64,000 nt of DNA from DATFXM01 sp035315885 (GCA_035315885.1 DATFXM010000004.1:1-64000); one strand, 5' to 3'. Counted from the first letter of the stretch, positions 35,116 through 43,400 are shown. Notes: a model not told the origin generated them from the sequence alone. Translations and numbers: made by a program.

Positions 35116-36342
35116 CAGGTGGCTCAGCAAGCCGTCTCTCAGCTTCGGCTCAAACCAGGTTGACTTCGGAGGCATTATCCCGCCGGCATCCGAGATAGCC
35201 ATCAAGTCCTCAACGGTAACCGGATACATGCAAAACGCCACAGCAAACGCGCCGCTGTTCACCATCTCCTCGAGCGCTGCCGCTCCACGAATTCCGCCAA
35301 CGAAATCTATTCGCTTGTCCGTTCGGATATCCTTAATTCCAAGTAGCTGGTCCAGAACTCGCTCCTGAAGCCGACTCACGTCCAGAGATTGAATCGCATC
35401 GACCGAAGCGGTGATGTTGTGCGGAAGCGTCAGGCTCCTCCACCTGCCGTTCAGGTACATGTAGATCTCACCCTTTCGCGACGGTGCTGCGCCCGACGCA
35501 GCATTGACCTCAAAGCGAGTCCCAAGCGCGTCGATGAATTGCTCGGCGGACATACCGTTCAGATCTTTCACCACGCGATTGTAGGGCAGGATTCTGACCT
35601 GCTCCGCAGGAAAGAGTACGGTGATGAAAAAGGTGTACTCCTCGTCTCCCGAGTGATTCTGGTTTGAAGCTTTAAGCTCTGCCCGAGCCCTGCTTGCGCT
35701 CGCCGCACGGTGATGGCCGTCGGCTATGTACAGAGCCGGTAACGTCTGGAACGCCCGCACCAAATCCTGAGCCTCGGATGGAGAGGCTCGCCAAATCGAG
35801 TGAGTGACACCATCCGCTGCGGTAAAGCTAAAGAGAGGATCGTTCTGCTGAATCTTCGAGACGGTCCGGTTTATATCATCGCGTCCCCGATAGGTCAGAA
35901 ACACCGGACCAGTCTGGGCTCGCAAAGCCAGCATGTGTTTCGTGCGATCATCTTCTTTATCTCGTCGCGTGCGTTCGTGCTTGCGGATGACGTCCTGATC
36001 GTATTCGTCCAACGAACAGCACGCGGCTATTCCAGTTTGTTCGTGACCCCCCATCTTCAGCCGATAGATATACAAACAAGGCTCGGGATCCTGCTCGAGT
36101 GGACCCTCACGTCGCAGACGCTCGTAGTTCTCGGCGGCTTTCTGGTAGACCTGTTCCGAGTAAACATCAATGTCATCCGGCAAGTCGATTTCCGGCCGCG
36201 ACACGTGCAAAAAACTGAGACGGTTGTCGGCTGCCAGCTTTCGAGCCTCAGCCGTGCTAACCACGTCGTAAGGCACCGCCGACACCTGAGCCGCTTTTTC
36301 ACTGGTTGGCATTTCGGCGCGAAATGGGCGAATTGTTGCCAT
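35110..36342 (-). CDS. DUF1015 domain-containing protein
   Basis: 410 residues when started at ATG 36342, which follows a strong purine-rich GGGGGAGAG. The open frame continues to 36429 but without family similarity. DUF1015 landmarks are present: IRPFRAEMP at the start, AVPYDVVSTAEAR, HERTRRDKEDDRTKHMLAL and the conserved IADGHHRAASASRARAE. The family is widespread and often called a putative kinase or HipA-like protein, but no activity is established to my knowledge. It is monocistronic and probably cytoplasmic. Its stop codon is formed by a repeat unit. Confidence 0.9.
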   Translation of the reverse strand: MATIRPFRAEMPTSEKAAQVSAVPYDVVSTAEARKLAADNRLSFLHVSRPEIDLPDDIDVYSEQVYQKAAENYERLRREGPLEQDPEPCLYIYRLKMGGHEQTGIAACCSLDEYDQDVIRKHERTRRDKEDDRTKHMLALRAQTGPVFLTYRGRDDINRTVSKIQQNDPLFSFTAADGVTHSIWRASPSEAQDLVRAFQTLPALYIADGHHRAASASRARAELKASNQNHSGDEEYTFFITVLFPAEQVRILPYNRVVKDLNGMSAEQFIDALGTRFEVNAASGAAPSRKGEIYMYLNGRWRSLTLPHNITASVDAIQSLDVSRLQERVLDQLLGIKDIRTDKRIDFVGGIRGAAALEEMVNSGAFAVAFCMYPVTVEDLMAISDAGGIMPPKSTWFEPKLRDGLLSHLI

Positions 36343-36565
36343 TGGCACTCTCCCCCGGTTGAGATGGCAATCTGGAATGCTAGGCTGAGCCATCTGTGCT
36401 GTCAATCTGTGGCTGGTCATTGTTTGCACTCTCCCCGCGTGTCTTATAGTGTTGATGGCTAGTGTTGATGAACGGAGGCAAGCGTTCGGCTAAAGACCTG
36501 CGACACAAGTTTTGCAGTGCCGGGATTGAAGCAGGTTCCGGGGCGCCGGCAATCGAGGAGTTCGA

Positions 36566-37336
36566 ATGAGCGAGTCAAGACACGATCCAATGGTTCTTAG
36601 TGAACGGAATGAGACCGTTCTCAAGCTGACTCTGAATCGACCCGATAAGAGAAATTCTCTGCATCCTGATCTGGTCCGCGAACTTTCCAGGGCGCTCGAG
36701 GAAGCCAACAGCGACGATCAGCTTGCAGCGGTGCTGATCACCGGAGCAGGCAAGAGTTTTTGTGCGGGTCTTGATTTGGGGCTGCTGGTGCAGTGGTCGG
36801 CGGAGGAAAAGCTGGCTTATCTCGAGAAGGTCACTTCGATATTCGCTCAGCTTTGGAAACTGCGTCAGCCAACAATTGCCGTGGTGAACGGTCCTGCGAT
36901 CGCCGGCGGCTTTGATCTGGCTGCTTTCTGCGATATCCGGCTCGCGTCTACGGACGCGGTATTCGGCCAGGCTGAAATCAACCTGGGACTCGTACAGATC
37001 ATTCATCCTCTTTATAAGTCGATTGGGCTGGCTCGGGCAAAAGAGCTGGCGATGACCGGACAGAACATCTCGGCTGAAGAGGCGTACCGGATCGGGCTTG
37101 TGAATCATTTATATGCGCCTGAAGAGTTGATGCCCAGCGCCGAGAAGCTTGCTGAGCTGCTGGCCACGCGCCCGCGCCGCGCGCTGTTCGAGACAAAGCG
37201 GCTCACCCGCGAATTGATCGATCTGGATACCGACAAGGCGCTTTCGGAGATCGGGCGTACATTCATCGCGTTGCTTGAAAGTGAGGAACACAAAAAACGG
37301 CTGGCCGAGCTGTACGCCTCGTTGCGAAAACAATAG
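36566..37336 (+). CDS. Enoyl-CoA hydratase/isomerase family protein
   Basis: 256 residues, the normal crotonase length. Conserved features: LNRPDKRNSLHPDLV, the oxyanion-hole segment AGKSFCAGLDL, and NGPAIAGGFDLAAFCDIRLAS with the second oxyanion glycine pair. One of the two catalytic glutamates of true hydratases appears replaced in the FDLAAF segment, and the second would be in FGQAEINLG. Hydratase, isomerase or another crotonase reaction is therefore open. GAGGAG lies six bases before the ATG. The sigma-54 activator gene begins 16 bp after the stop, so the two are likely co-transcribed. Confidence 0.87.
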   Translation: MSESRHDPMVLSERNETVLKLTLNRPDKRNSLHPDLVRELSRALEEANSDDQLAAVLITGAGKSFCAGLDLGLLVQWSAEEKLAYLEKVTSIFAQLWKLRQPTIAVVNGPAIAGGFDLAAFCDIRLASTDAVFGQAEINLGLVQIIHPLYKSIGLARAKELAMTGQNISAEEAYRIGLVNHLYAPEELMPSAEKLAELLATRPRRALFETKRLTRELIDLDTDKALSEIGRTFIALLESEEHKKRLAELYASLRKQ

Positions 37337-37352
37337 TGAGTTGGGACTGGAG

Positions 37353-39062
37353 ATGAAGCCGGAAGACCTGAAAATCATCGAGCTGCTGCAGATCGATGAA
37401 CAGCGTGGAACAATTCAGTTTGAAAACCGGCGAATGCTGATATTCGATGCGGACGCGATGGGTCTGCTCCGCAAGGAGATGATTGACGCGCTTGGGCACC
37501 GACCCGCGTTGCGAATTCTGGCTCGCTTCGGTTACGCGCGGGGCTATCGAGACGCGATGACTCTCAAGGAGATGTATCAGTGGGAGACTCTGGAGGACTG
37601 GTGGAAAGCCGGCCCAAAGCTGCACGCGCTGGAAGGGATCACCGCCTCGAGTCCGGTCGTTCTCGAGCTGGATCCGGAGAATGGGGTTTTTCACGCCGAA
37701 GGAATCTGGACCAGTTCGTACGAAGCTGAACAGCACTTCAAGCACATAGGCCTGAGCGATACTCCGGTCTGCTGGACATTGACCGGTTACGCTAGCGGGT
37801 ATTCATCCGCGGTCTTCGGGTCCGAGGTCTTTTATTGGGAGACCGAGTGTGTGGGTAAGGGCGACTCTCGTTGCTATGTCGTCGGCAAGTCGATTGCGAA
37901 TCAGGAAGCGGAAGCTGCGCGCGCTGCAGCGACGCTCTACAAGTTCGAAGATTTTGAAGATCAGTTACCTACGATAGTGGACGATCGTGTAAGGATGCAG
38001 CGGTTGCTTGCAGAGCTCGATCGACAATCGAAGGATCTCGCGGCCGAACGAGATCGAGTACAGGCGCTTGAATCACAGGTTTTCTATCTGCAGGAGGCCA
38101 TCAGCGGAACGTCGAGTCTCGAAGAGATGGTCGGAGCAAGCCTGGTCTTCAGGAGGGTGCTCAGCGATGTAGAACGGGTCGCGGGCTCGGACACCGCGGT
38201 GCTGATCACCGGCGAGACGGGCACCGGCAAAGAGATGATCGCCCGAGCCATTCACAAGCGCAGTCTCAGAAAGTCCAAGCCGCTGGTCACCGTCAACTGT
38301 GCGGCTCTGCCCGCGGGACTCGTCGAGAGCGAATTGTTCGGGCATGAGAAGGGCGCGTTCACCGGCGCCGTTGCGCGCAAGCTGGGGCGCTTCGAACTTG
38401 CCAATAACGCGACTATTTTCCTGGACGAGGTGGGCGAACTGCCGCTGGAAACTCAGGCAAAGTTCTTACGAGTCTTGCAGCACGGCGAGTTCGAGCGCGT
38501 AGGCGGCGCTCAGACCATAAGAGTAGATGCGCGGGTGATTGCTGCTACCAACCGTGATCTGTCAGAGCTTGTCGCTGAAGGTAAGTATCGATCGGACCTG
38601 TTCTACAGGCTGAACGTCTTCCCGATCGACGTGCCACCGCTCAGGGAGCGCGGCGAAGACATCGTTCTACTCACGAACTACTTTGCACAGAAGTTCAGGA
38701 ACAGGTTCCGGAAGAACATAACTTCGATCAGTCAGGCCTCGATTGATCGGCTGCTCGAGTATGGGTGGCCGGGGAACGTCCGCGAGTTGGAGCACATCGT
38801 GGAACGCGCGGTCCTGTTGTCTGAAGGTGAAGTACTCGAAATCGAGTTGCCGATTCCGACCTCAAAGCGCAGGGGCCAGGCCGCGGGAACGAACTTTCCA
38901 ACAAGACTTGTTACGCTCGACGAAGTGGAACGCGATTACATAAGCAGAGTACTTCGCGAGACTGGCTGGGTGATTGCCGGAAAAGGCGGAGCGGCAGAGA
39001 TCCTTGGCCTTCCTGCGTCCACCCTGCGAAGCCGCATGAAAAAGCTCTCCATAACAAGATGA
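37353..39062 (+). CDS. Sigma-54-dependent activator with XylR_N and V4R sensor domains
   Basis: 569 residues from ATG 37353. The N-terminal sensor (about 25-190) matches XylR/DmpR: an XylR_N part (RILARFGYARGYRDA) and a V4R part with SSAVFGSEVFYWETEC. Its C166-x7-C174 pair fits the family's zinc site. A helical linker (about 205-250) leads to the AAA+ domain: Walker A GETGTGKE at 287-294, the sigma-54-contacting GAFTGA loop at 334-339, Walker B IFLDEVGE around 355-362. A Fis-type HTH closes it (AAEILGLPASTLRSRMKKL). It should open sigma-54 promoters in response to an aromatic or other hydrophobic ligand. Tandem palindromes and a -24/-12 promoter follow its stop directly. Confidence 0.93.
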   Translation: MKPEDLKIIELLQIDEQRGTIQFENRRMLIFDADAMGLLRKEMIDALGHRPALRILARFGYARGYRDAMTLKEMYQWETLEDWWKAGPKLHALEGITASSPVVLELDPENGVFHAEGIWTSSYEAEQHFKHIGLSDTPVCWTLTGYASGYSSAVFGSEVFYWETECVGKGDSRCYVVGKSIANQEAEAARAAATLYKFEDFEDQLPTIVDDRVRMQRLLAELDRQSKDLAAERDRVQALESQVFYLQEAISGTSSLEEMVGASLVFRRVLSDVERVAGSDTAVLITGETGTGKEMIARAIHKRSLRKSKPLVTVNCAALPAGLVESELFGHEKGAFTGAVARKLGRFELANNATIFLDEVGELPLETQAKFLRVLQHGEFERVGGAQTIRVDARVIAATNRDLSELVAEGKYRSDLFYRLNVFPIDVPPLRERGEDIVLLTNYFAQKFRNRFRKNITSISQASIDRLLEYGWPGNVRELEHIVERAVLLSEGEVLEIELPIPTSKRRGQAAGTNFPTRLVTLDEVERDYISRVLRETGWVIAGKGGAAEILGLPASTLRSRMKKLSITR

Positions 39063-39078
39063 CGCGAGTCGTCAGGAA

Positions 39079-39115
39079 GACGCGAAATATCGCGACGGTC
39101 GCGACATCTCGCGTC
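39079..39115 (+). promoter_or_regulatory. Two tandem 18-bp palindromes: probable activator binding sites (UAS)
   Basis: Site I, 39079-39096: GACGCGA-AATA-TCGCGAC. Site II, 39098-39115: GTCGCGA-CATC-TCGCGTC. Each has 7-bp half-sites matching as inverted repeats at 6 of 7 positions, and the two sites are near-copies with centres 19 bp apart, about two helical turns. A further half-site GACGCGA is at 39061-39067. The sites are about 130-150 bp before the predicted sigma-54 start site, the usual distance for an enhancer-binding protein. Confidence 0.7.
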
Positions 39116-39208
39116 CGCAGAGTCCACAATCCCAAATACCAAATAAACCTGAGGCTCATTTTTCCTTCTCCGACATTACTTGCGAGACTCGAGACTTAGT
39201 CAGGTGAT

Positions 39209-39224
39209 TGGCAAGCGAATTGCT
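39209..39224 (+). promoter_or_regulatory. Sigma-54 (-24/-12) promoter
   Basis: TGGCAAGCGAATTGCT places GG (39210-39211) exactly 10 bp before GC (39222-39223). It matches consensus TGGCAC-N5-TTGC at nearly every position and is followed by a T-rich stretch. The adjacent gene encodes a sigma-54 activator, which raises the likelihood greatly. Predicted transcription start is near 39235. Confidence 0.8.
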
Positions 39225-39234
39225 TTTACATCGA

Positions 39235-39331
39235 CGCAAGCTCACACAAGATGAGCAGAAGATAGAGATTCTGGGGTTGTAGGAACAGGCCGGCCGCAAA
39301 GCAAGAGAGAAACCGGGCGGCCGGCCTTTTT
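39235..39331 (+). ncRNA. Candidate sigma-54-dependent small RNA (or attenuated leader)
   Basis: The interval from the predicted sigma-54 start site to the end of an intrinsic terminator is about 97 nt. It contains no plausible protein gene. The only ATG with an in-frame stop is a four-codon mini-ORF at 39251-39265 without a ribosome binding site. The first 50 nt are purine-rich and mostly unpaired by eye, and the 3' half is the terminator hairpin. Family unknown. The alternative is a leader regulating read-through into the STAS gene 50 bp further on. Confidence 0.55.
39287..39331 (+). terminator. Strong Rho-independent terminator
   Basis: AGGCCGGCCGC (39287-39297) and GCGGCCGGCCT (39317-39327) form a perfect 11-bp, almost all-GC stem. 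It has a 19-nt purine-rich loop and ends in five T (39327-39331). It lies before, not after, the STAS gene and 225 bp beyond the activator stop. Confidence 0.85.
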
Positions 39332-39380
39332 GGTTAGTTTTGGAACTTGACACTAGCAGGTTGGTGAAGCGAACTTAGAT

Positions 39381-39653
39381 ATGACGATACGCATAACGCA
39401 AGGTGAAGACATCCGTAATGGGCGGATGATTTTGAAGCTCGAAGGTATTGTCGACCAGGGAGCGGGCGACTTGCTCGAGAAGATGTGCTCAAAGATTAGC
39501 GCACGGCCGGAGTCGGGTATCGTCATAAATCTGAGCGGAGTGACGTTCGTTGACGAAGCGGGTGCCGCCGCGCTCTGTCGCTTGAAAAAGACACCTGGAA
39601 TCGCAATTGATGGCTGTCACCTGTTCACCGAGCGAATGCTCGAACGGCAGTGA
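39381..39653 (+). CDS. Small STAS-domain protein (anti-sigma factor antagonist-like)
   Basis: 90 residues making one STAS fold: LKLEGIVDQGAGDLLEKMCSK, then INLSGVTFVDEAGAAALCRLKK. In SpoIIAA-type antagonists a phosphorylatable Ser or Thr stands in the D-S-S/T-G motif. Here the segment reads FVDEAGAAAL, so the phosphosite is missing. It may act as a phosphorylation-independent partner-switch or scaffold protein. It follows the sigma-54 transcription unit; a TTGACA (39347-39352) ahead of it might be its own -35 box. No anti-sigma kinase is encoded nearby. Confidence 0.8.
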   Translation: MTIRITQGEDIRNGRMILKLEGIVDQGAGDLLEKMCSKISARPESGIVINLSGVTFVDEAGAAALCRLKKTPGIAIDGCHLFTERMLERQ

Positions 39654-39736
39654 TGCAGTGCCACCGTCGATACCGGTCGTGAGTGCGATGTCCGAATTCA
39701 CGCGCCGAACGGCTACGGCATCAAATGTTTTGAAGT

Positions 39737-40522
39737 ATGTTTTGGAAGTCGATATTAGCAGTCGTGATCGCCGGCTTTTTAGCGGGCTTACCTGCTGCCG
39801 CCCAGACAAAGCACCGGGGGAAATCTTCGGGAGCGCAGTCTTCAGCTACAAAGCGCGGCCGGGTGTCGCCTGAGCTGGCAGAGGCGCGCCAAAACCTCGT
39901 CAAAGCCACAAACGAGTACAAAGCCAGCCTGGAAAAGCTCGTTCCGATATATCAATCCAACGTGACGGAAGCGGCAGCGCGGTTGGAGAAACAAAAAGAG
40001 TTGTTTGCCCAGGGAATCATATCCAGGCGCGAGCTTGACGAAATCCAAAGAAAAGTTGCCGAAGCGCAATCGTCACTCGACGCGACCAAAAAACAGCTTG
40101 CGCAGACCGACGAAATGCTGGCTGAAGCTGCCACGATGGGAGAAGAGGACCGGGTGATCTTACCGCCCGGCACGCTGAGGGCTACGGCTGCGTATACCAG
40201 ATTCAGCGGCACCGGCAAATGGGCAATCGCGAATGCGGCGCAGGTTGGGGCGTTTTTCCAGGACAAGTTTGGCCGTTCACTGCCGATCAGCGCTTACGGG
40301 CAAACCGCGGTTCATGATCGGTTAGGATTCGATCATCGCAATTCGATCGATGTTGCGGTACATCCAGACAGCGCCGAAGGACAGGCGCTGATGACTTACC
40401 TTCGCAAGGAAGGCATACCGTACATCGCGTTTCGACACGCGGTACCTGGGTCCGCGACTGGTGCGCACATTCACATAGGCAATCCGTCTCACAGACTTTC
40501 CTATTCGGATGCATCGAGGTGA
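39737..40522 (+). CDS. Exported coiled-coil protein with M15-like peptidase motif
   Basis: 261 residues. A signal peptide (LAVVIAGFLAGLPAAAQ) is followed by a charged coiled coil (about 45-135, EARQNLVKATNEYKASLEKL ... LDATKKQLAQTDEML). A C-terminal domain (about 145-255) contains VHDRLGFDHRNSIDVAV and GAHIHIGNPSH. The spaced His/Asp followed by H-x-H resembles the zinc ligands of M15 D,D-carboxypeptidases, so a peptidoglycan-trimming role is possible. The motif is not a perfect S-x-H-x6-D match, so this stays tentative. It follows the STAS gene by 83 bp; a shared transcript is possible but not shown. Confidence 0.65.
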   Translation: MFWKSILAVVIAGFLAGLPAAAQTKHRGKSSGAQSSATKRGRVSPELAEARQNLVKATNEYKASLEKLVPIYQSNVTEAAARLEKQKELFAQGIISRRELDEIQRKVAEAQSSLDATKKQLAQTDEMLAEAATMGEEDRVILPPGTLRATAAYTRFSGTGKWAIANAAQVGAFFQDKFGRSLPISAYGQTAVHDRLGFDHRNSIDVAVHPDSAEGQALMTYLRKEGIPYIAFRHAVPGSATGAHIHIGNPSHRLSYSDASR

Positions 40523-40829
40523 TGCTCCCGCCGGGAATCTTAAAGCCGACCCCTTTTTCAATGAAGAGCTTTTCATGCTCTTTTAATCTTTGCTTAAGGG
40601 CGACTGTTGTAGTTTGTAAGTGTGGTACGACAGGGCGGTCGCCGTATAAGTGACGTGGTTGTTTGGGAGGTACGGTACCTCGGCGGCGGCCGCCCGGATT
40701 ACCGCGATGTCGCTTCCTCCGAGCGGCGTTCGCGGGGCTATCCTGTTCTCCAGACTGGCTGTGATTGTCCCTCAAACTGTTTGTCGATTAGAGGCGGGGC
40801 GTTCCTCGCACCGCTGATTGGCGACTAGC
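40523..40829. other. 307-bp intergenic region before tatA
   Basis: No supported gene. A perfect 15-bp palindrome GAGGTA-CGG-TACCTC lies at 40667-40681, a possible operator. The first 100 bp read on the minus strand encode a short protein-like stretch (LKQRLKEHEKLF...), considered below as a doubtful gene remnant. Confidence 0.5.
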
Positions 40830-40994
40830 ATGGGCGATATCGGACTTCCCGAATTACTGGTCATCGCCCTGCTAGTCGTCGTTCTTTTTGGCTCCAGGCG
40901 AATTCCCGAAATCGGGCGAGGGTTGGGTGAGGGGATCAGAAGCTTTCGCGACGCATTTCGGGGGGAAGAAAGGTCGGATAAGAAATCGGATTGA
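40830..40994 (+). CDS. tatA: Twin-arginine translocase subunit TatA/E
   Basis: 54 residues, short for TatA but complete: MGDIGLPELLVIALLVVVLF (one membrane helix with the usual LPELLVI start), then GSRRIPEIGRGLGEGIRSFR, the hinge and amphipathic helix with the conserved F-G-x-x-x-(L/I)-P pattern, and a charged tail. It forms the protein-conducting assembly of the Tat pathway. tatC is not in the window. The gene is followed by a two-component system that begins within 65 bp, so they may share a transcript. Confidence 0.9.
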   Translation: MGDIGLPELLVIALLVVVLFGSRRIPEIGRGLGEGIRSFRDAFRGEERSDKKSD

Positions 40995-41056
40995 GTATGT
41001 CAGGTTCTACTACTGGATTGCGAGCTAATCCTGCCCCCACTACACTGGTCCCCAGC

Positions 41057-41734
41057 ATGAGAATCCTGGTGGTAGAGGACGAGGCGGGACTGGCCAATTC
41101 GCTAGTCGCTGGTTTAAAGGAAGAGTGCTACGCCGTAGACCATTCTGCGGACGGAGAGAATGCCGAGTTTCTCGCCGAGACCAACGACTACGACTTGATC
41201 GTTCTGGACGTGATGCTGCCGAAAATCGACGGCTTTCAGGTCTGCCGCGACTTGAGAAGTCGCGGCGTCAAGACCCCAATCCTGATGTTAACTGCCCTCG
41301 ACGCCACCTCTGATAAGGTCAAAGGTCTCGATAGCGGCGCTGACGACTACCTTGCGAAGCCGTTCTCATTCGAAGAATTTCTCGCACGGGTGCGTGCACT
41401 TCTGAGAAGAGGACCCCTCTTCGTAATAACTGTTCTCGAATATTCCGACATCAAAATGGACCTTGTCGGTCATTCGGTGAGCAGAGGCGATCGCCGGGTC
41501 GAGCTCACGCCAAAAGAATACGGACTTCTTGAATTCTTCCTGCGAAATCCCGAGCGGGTCATCAGCCGCTCACAACTGGCCGAGCATGTCTGGGATCAGT
41601 ACTTCGACCCGCTGTCGAATGTCATCGACGTTTCGGTCAGCCACCTGCGAAAGAAGCTTGAAATCACCGGTGCGCCCAGAGTTTTACATGCGGTTCGAGG
41701 AATGGGTTACATCTTAAGCAGCAAACCGCGCTAA
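41057..41734 (+). CDS. OmpR/PhoB-type response regulator
   Basis: 225 residues from the ATG at 41057 (MRILVVEDE, the canonical start). Upstream in-frame ATG 40997 and TTG 40991 would add unconserved residues. The receiver domain has acidic VEDE, phosphoacceptor Asp51 in LIVLDVMLPK, and Lys in LAKPFSFEEF. The C-terminal winged helix (VELTPKEYGLLEFFLRNP ... VIDVSVSHLRKKLE) is of OmpR type. It is encoded ten bases before its histidine kinase. Target genes are unknown; the metal-response CusR/CopR group has a similar length and layout. Confidence 0.93.
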   Translation: MRILVVEDEAGLANSLVAGLKEECYAVDHSADGENAEFLAETNDYDLIVLDVMLPKIDGFQVCRDLRSRGVKTPILMLTALDATSDKVKGLDSGADDYLAKPFSFEEFLARVRALLRRGPLFVITVLEYSDIKMDLVGHSVSRGDRRVELTPKEYGLLEFFLRNPERVISRSQLAEHVWDQYFDPLSNVIDVSVSHLRKKLEITGAPRVLHAVRGMGYILSSKPR

Positions 41735-41744
41735 ACTTTGGGTC

Positions 41745-43157
41745 GTGCTTATGGGCCCGCGTTCGCTCCGAGTTAACTTAATACTTTGGTTCACGCTGAT
41801 CTTCGCGCTGATCCTGGCGTTGTCTGATTACGTGACCTACAGAGTGCTCCACGGTGTTTTGGTCGCGGAGCTTGACTCTTCCCTCATCTCCATCGCCGCC
41901 GAACATCGCGCGTCTGTCCGGGACGCCGCCCTCTCGGTTGACTCGGGCTCCGATCTGCCACGGCAGCCAACTCCTCACTTCATCCAACTCATCGATTCTC
42001 GCGGTCACATCCTGGCTCAAAATGGTTTGGCGGACAACAGCTCGGTGCTTTCTCAAGACCAGATCGATCGGGTGCTGGAGGGGAATGTCGTGACCGCCGA
42101 CGTAAAGCGAGGGCACTTCGACGGTCGAATCGCGGCGATCAAGGGCGAGCGAGCGGGAGAACCAGTCGCGGTGGTGACGGGAACCGGAACCGAGCGGCTA
42201 AGCAGCCGCGCGTCCAGAATCGCGTTGATCCTGCTGTTCATCGACGTCGTGGCGGTGGCGGCATCAATAGCAGGAGGTTCATTGATCATCGGAAAGGCCC
42301 TGAGGCCGGTGGACCATATCACGCAAAGGGCACGGCAAATTGGCGCCGGCGACCTCAGGCAACGGCTCGAGTACTTAGATTCGAGCACCGAGATGGTGCA
42401 CCTCACCGCTGTGCTTAACGAGATGTTCGAAAAGCTGCAGAGGCTATTCGAAAGCCAGCGGCAATTTGTACAGGATGCGGCGCACGAGATCAGGTCCCCG
42501 CTGGCGGCGCTGCGTTGCAGGCTAGAGGTTGCGCTTAGACAGAATCGAGATGCCGTCGAATATCGAGAAGTGCTTCGCGGAGCGCTGGATGACTCCAACC
42601 GCCTCAGCGAGCTTGCGGACGACTTGTTTTTGTTGGCTCGTGCCGATTCAGATAATCTCGCGATGGATTTCCGCGAGGTGTTGTTGTCGGATGTAGTGTC
42701 ATCGGTGCACTCGCTGCTCACCCCGATTGCCGAAGCAAGACACGTCTCGTTCCGGCAGAACATAGAATCCGACTGTCTGGTGTACGCCGACCGAGATCGG
42801 CTGCATCAGGCGTTTCGCAACGTCGCTGAGAACGCGCTGAAGTATACGCCGCCCGGAGGGCAGGTCACGGTGACGGTAAGAGCGGTTGCAGATGAAGGGC
42901 AAGTAATTGTCGAAGACACTGGAATCGGCATACCTCGAAAGGATCAGAAGAAGATTTTTGATCGTTTTTATCGAGTAGATCGTGCACGCTCCCGCAGCGA
43001 CGGCGGGACGGGTTTGGGGCTTGCGATCACCGATCAGGTGATAAGAGCTCATCGAGGGGAGATCGAGCTGGAGAGTGACGCGGGTCATGGTTCGAAGTTC
43101 ACGATTCGTCTAGCGTCGGCTACATCCCTGGTCGACGCAGCAGTGGTAGACGACTGA
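41745..43157 (+). CDS. Sensor histidine kinase
   Basis: 470 residues starting at GTG 41745 (ATG 41751 is alternative). Two membrane helices (about 10-33 and 155-180) flank a periplasmic sensor of about 120 residues. A HAMP linker follows (ITQRARQIGAGDLRQRL), then HisKA with phosphorylated His247 (QDAAHEIRSPLAALR), then the ATPase domain: N box NVAENALKYTPP, G1 DTGIGIPRKDQ, F box and G2 GGTGLGLAI. It should phosphorylate the regulator encoded just upstream. The architecture resembles CusS-type sensors, but no metal-binding motif is seen in the sensor loop. Confidence 0.93.
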   Translation: MLMGPRSLRVNLILWFTLIFALILALSDYVTYRVLHGVLVAELDSSLISIAAEHRASVRDAALSVDSGSDLPRQPTPHFIQLIDSRGHILAQNGLADNSSVLSQDQIDRVLEGNVVTADVKRGHFDGRIAAIKGERAGEPVAVVTGTGTERLSSRASRIALILLFIDVVAVAASIAGGSLIIGKALRPVDHITQRARQIGAGDLRQRLEYLDSSTEMVHLTAVLNEMFEKLQRLFESQRQFVQDAAHEIRSPLAALRCRLEVALRQNRDAVEYREVLRGALDDSNRLSELADDLFLLARADSDNLAMDFREVLLSDVVSSVHSLLTPIAEARHVSFRQNIESDCLVYADRDRLHQAFRNVAENALKYTPPGGQVTVTVRAVADEGQVIVEDTGIGIPRKDQKKIFDRFYRVDRARSRSDGGTGLGLAITDQVIRAHRGEIELESDAGHGSKFTIRLASATSLVDAAVVDD

Positions 43158-43173
43158 TTAGTAAGTTGCGAAG

Positions 43174-43400
43174 GGGCGAAGGGAGACGCGGGGAGGCGAC
43201 GGGCGGACGCCGAGACGCGGGGACGCGAAGACTGGGCGAAATCGGCGTATGACCCGACGCTACGGTTCATGGAGTTTTCAGAGACGCCCCTTCGCCCCTG
43301 GCCCATTCGTTCCCGCGTCCTCGCGCCCCGTGTTTCCGCGTCTCCGCGTCGCCCATTCGTCTCCCCGTCTCCCCATCCCCTCATCCCGTTCCCCTACGGC
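43174..43400. repeat. GC-rich degenerate short repeats, inverted
   Basis: Words such as GGGCGAAG, GACGCGGG and GACGCGA (43174-43238) are mirrored by CCCTTCGC, CCGCGTC and GTCTCCCC words (43282-43380). They fill the gap between the histidine kinase stop and the ABC transporter start. The unit is near 8 nt and imperfect. Confidence 0.75.

Noticed and set aside
35800..36462. Plus-strand ORF of 220 codons
   Set aside because: Antisense to the DUF1015 gene, whose own frame is clearly conserved.
40287..40775. Minus-strand ORF of 162 codons with a protein-like stretch (LKQRLKEHEKLF, then GVGFKIPGGS) near 40520-40620
   Set aside because: Half of it is antisense to the exported M15-like gene and the flanks are Arg/Pro/Gly noise. 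At best a gene remnant, and I cannot support a family.
42053..42763. Minus-strand ORF of 236 codons
   Set aside because: Antisense shadow of the histidine kinase; Ser/Arg-rich with no domain.
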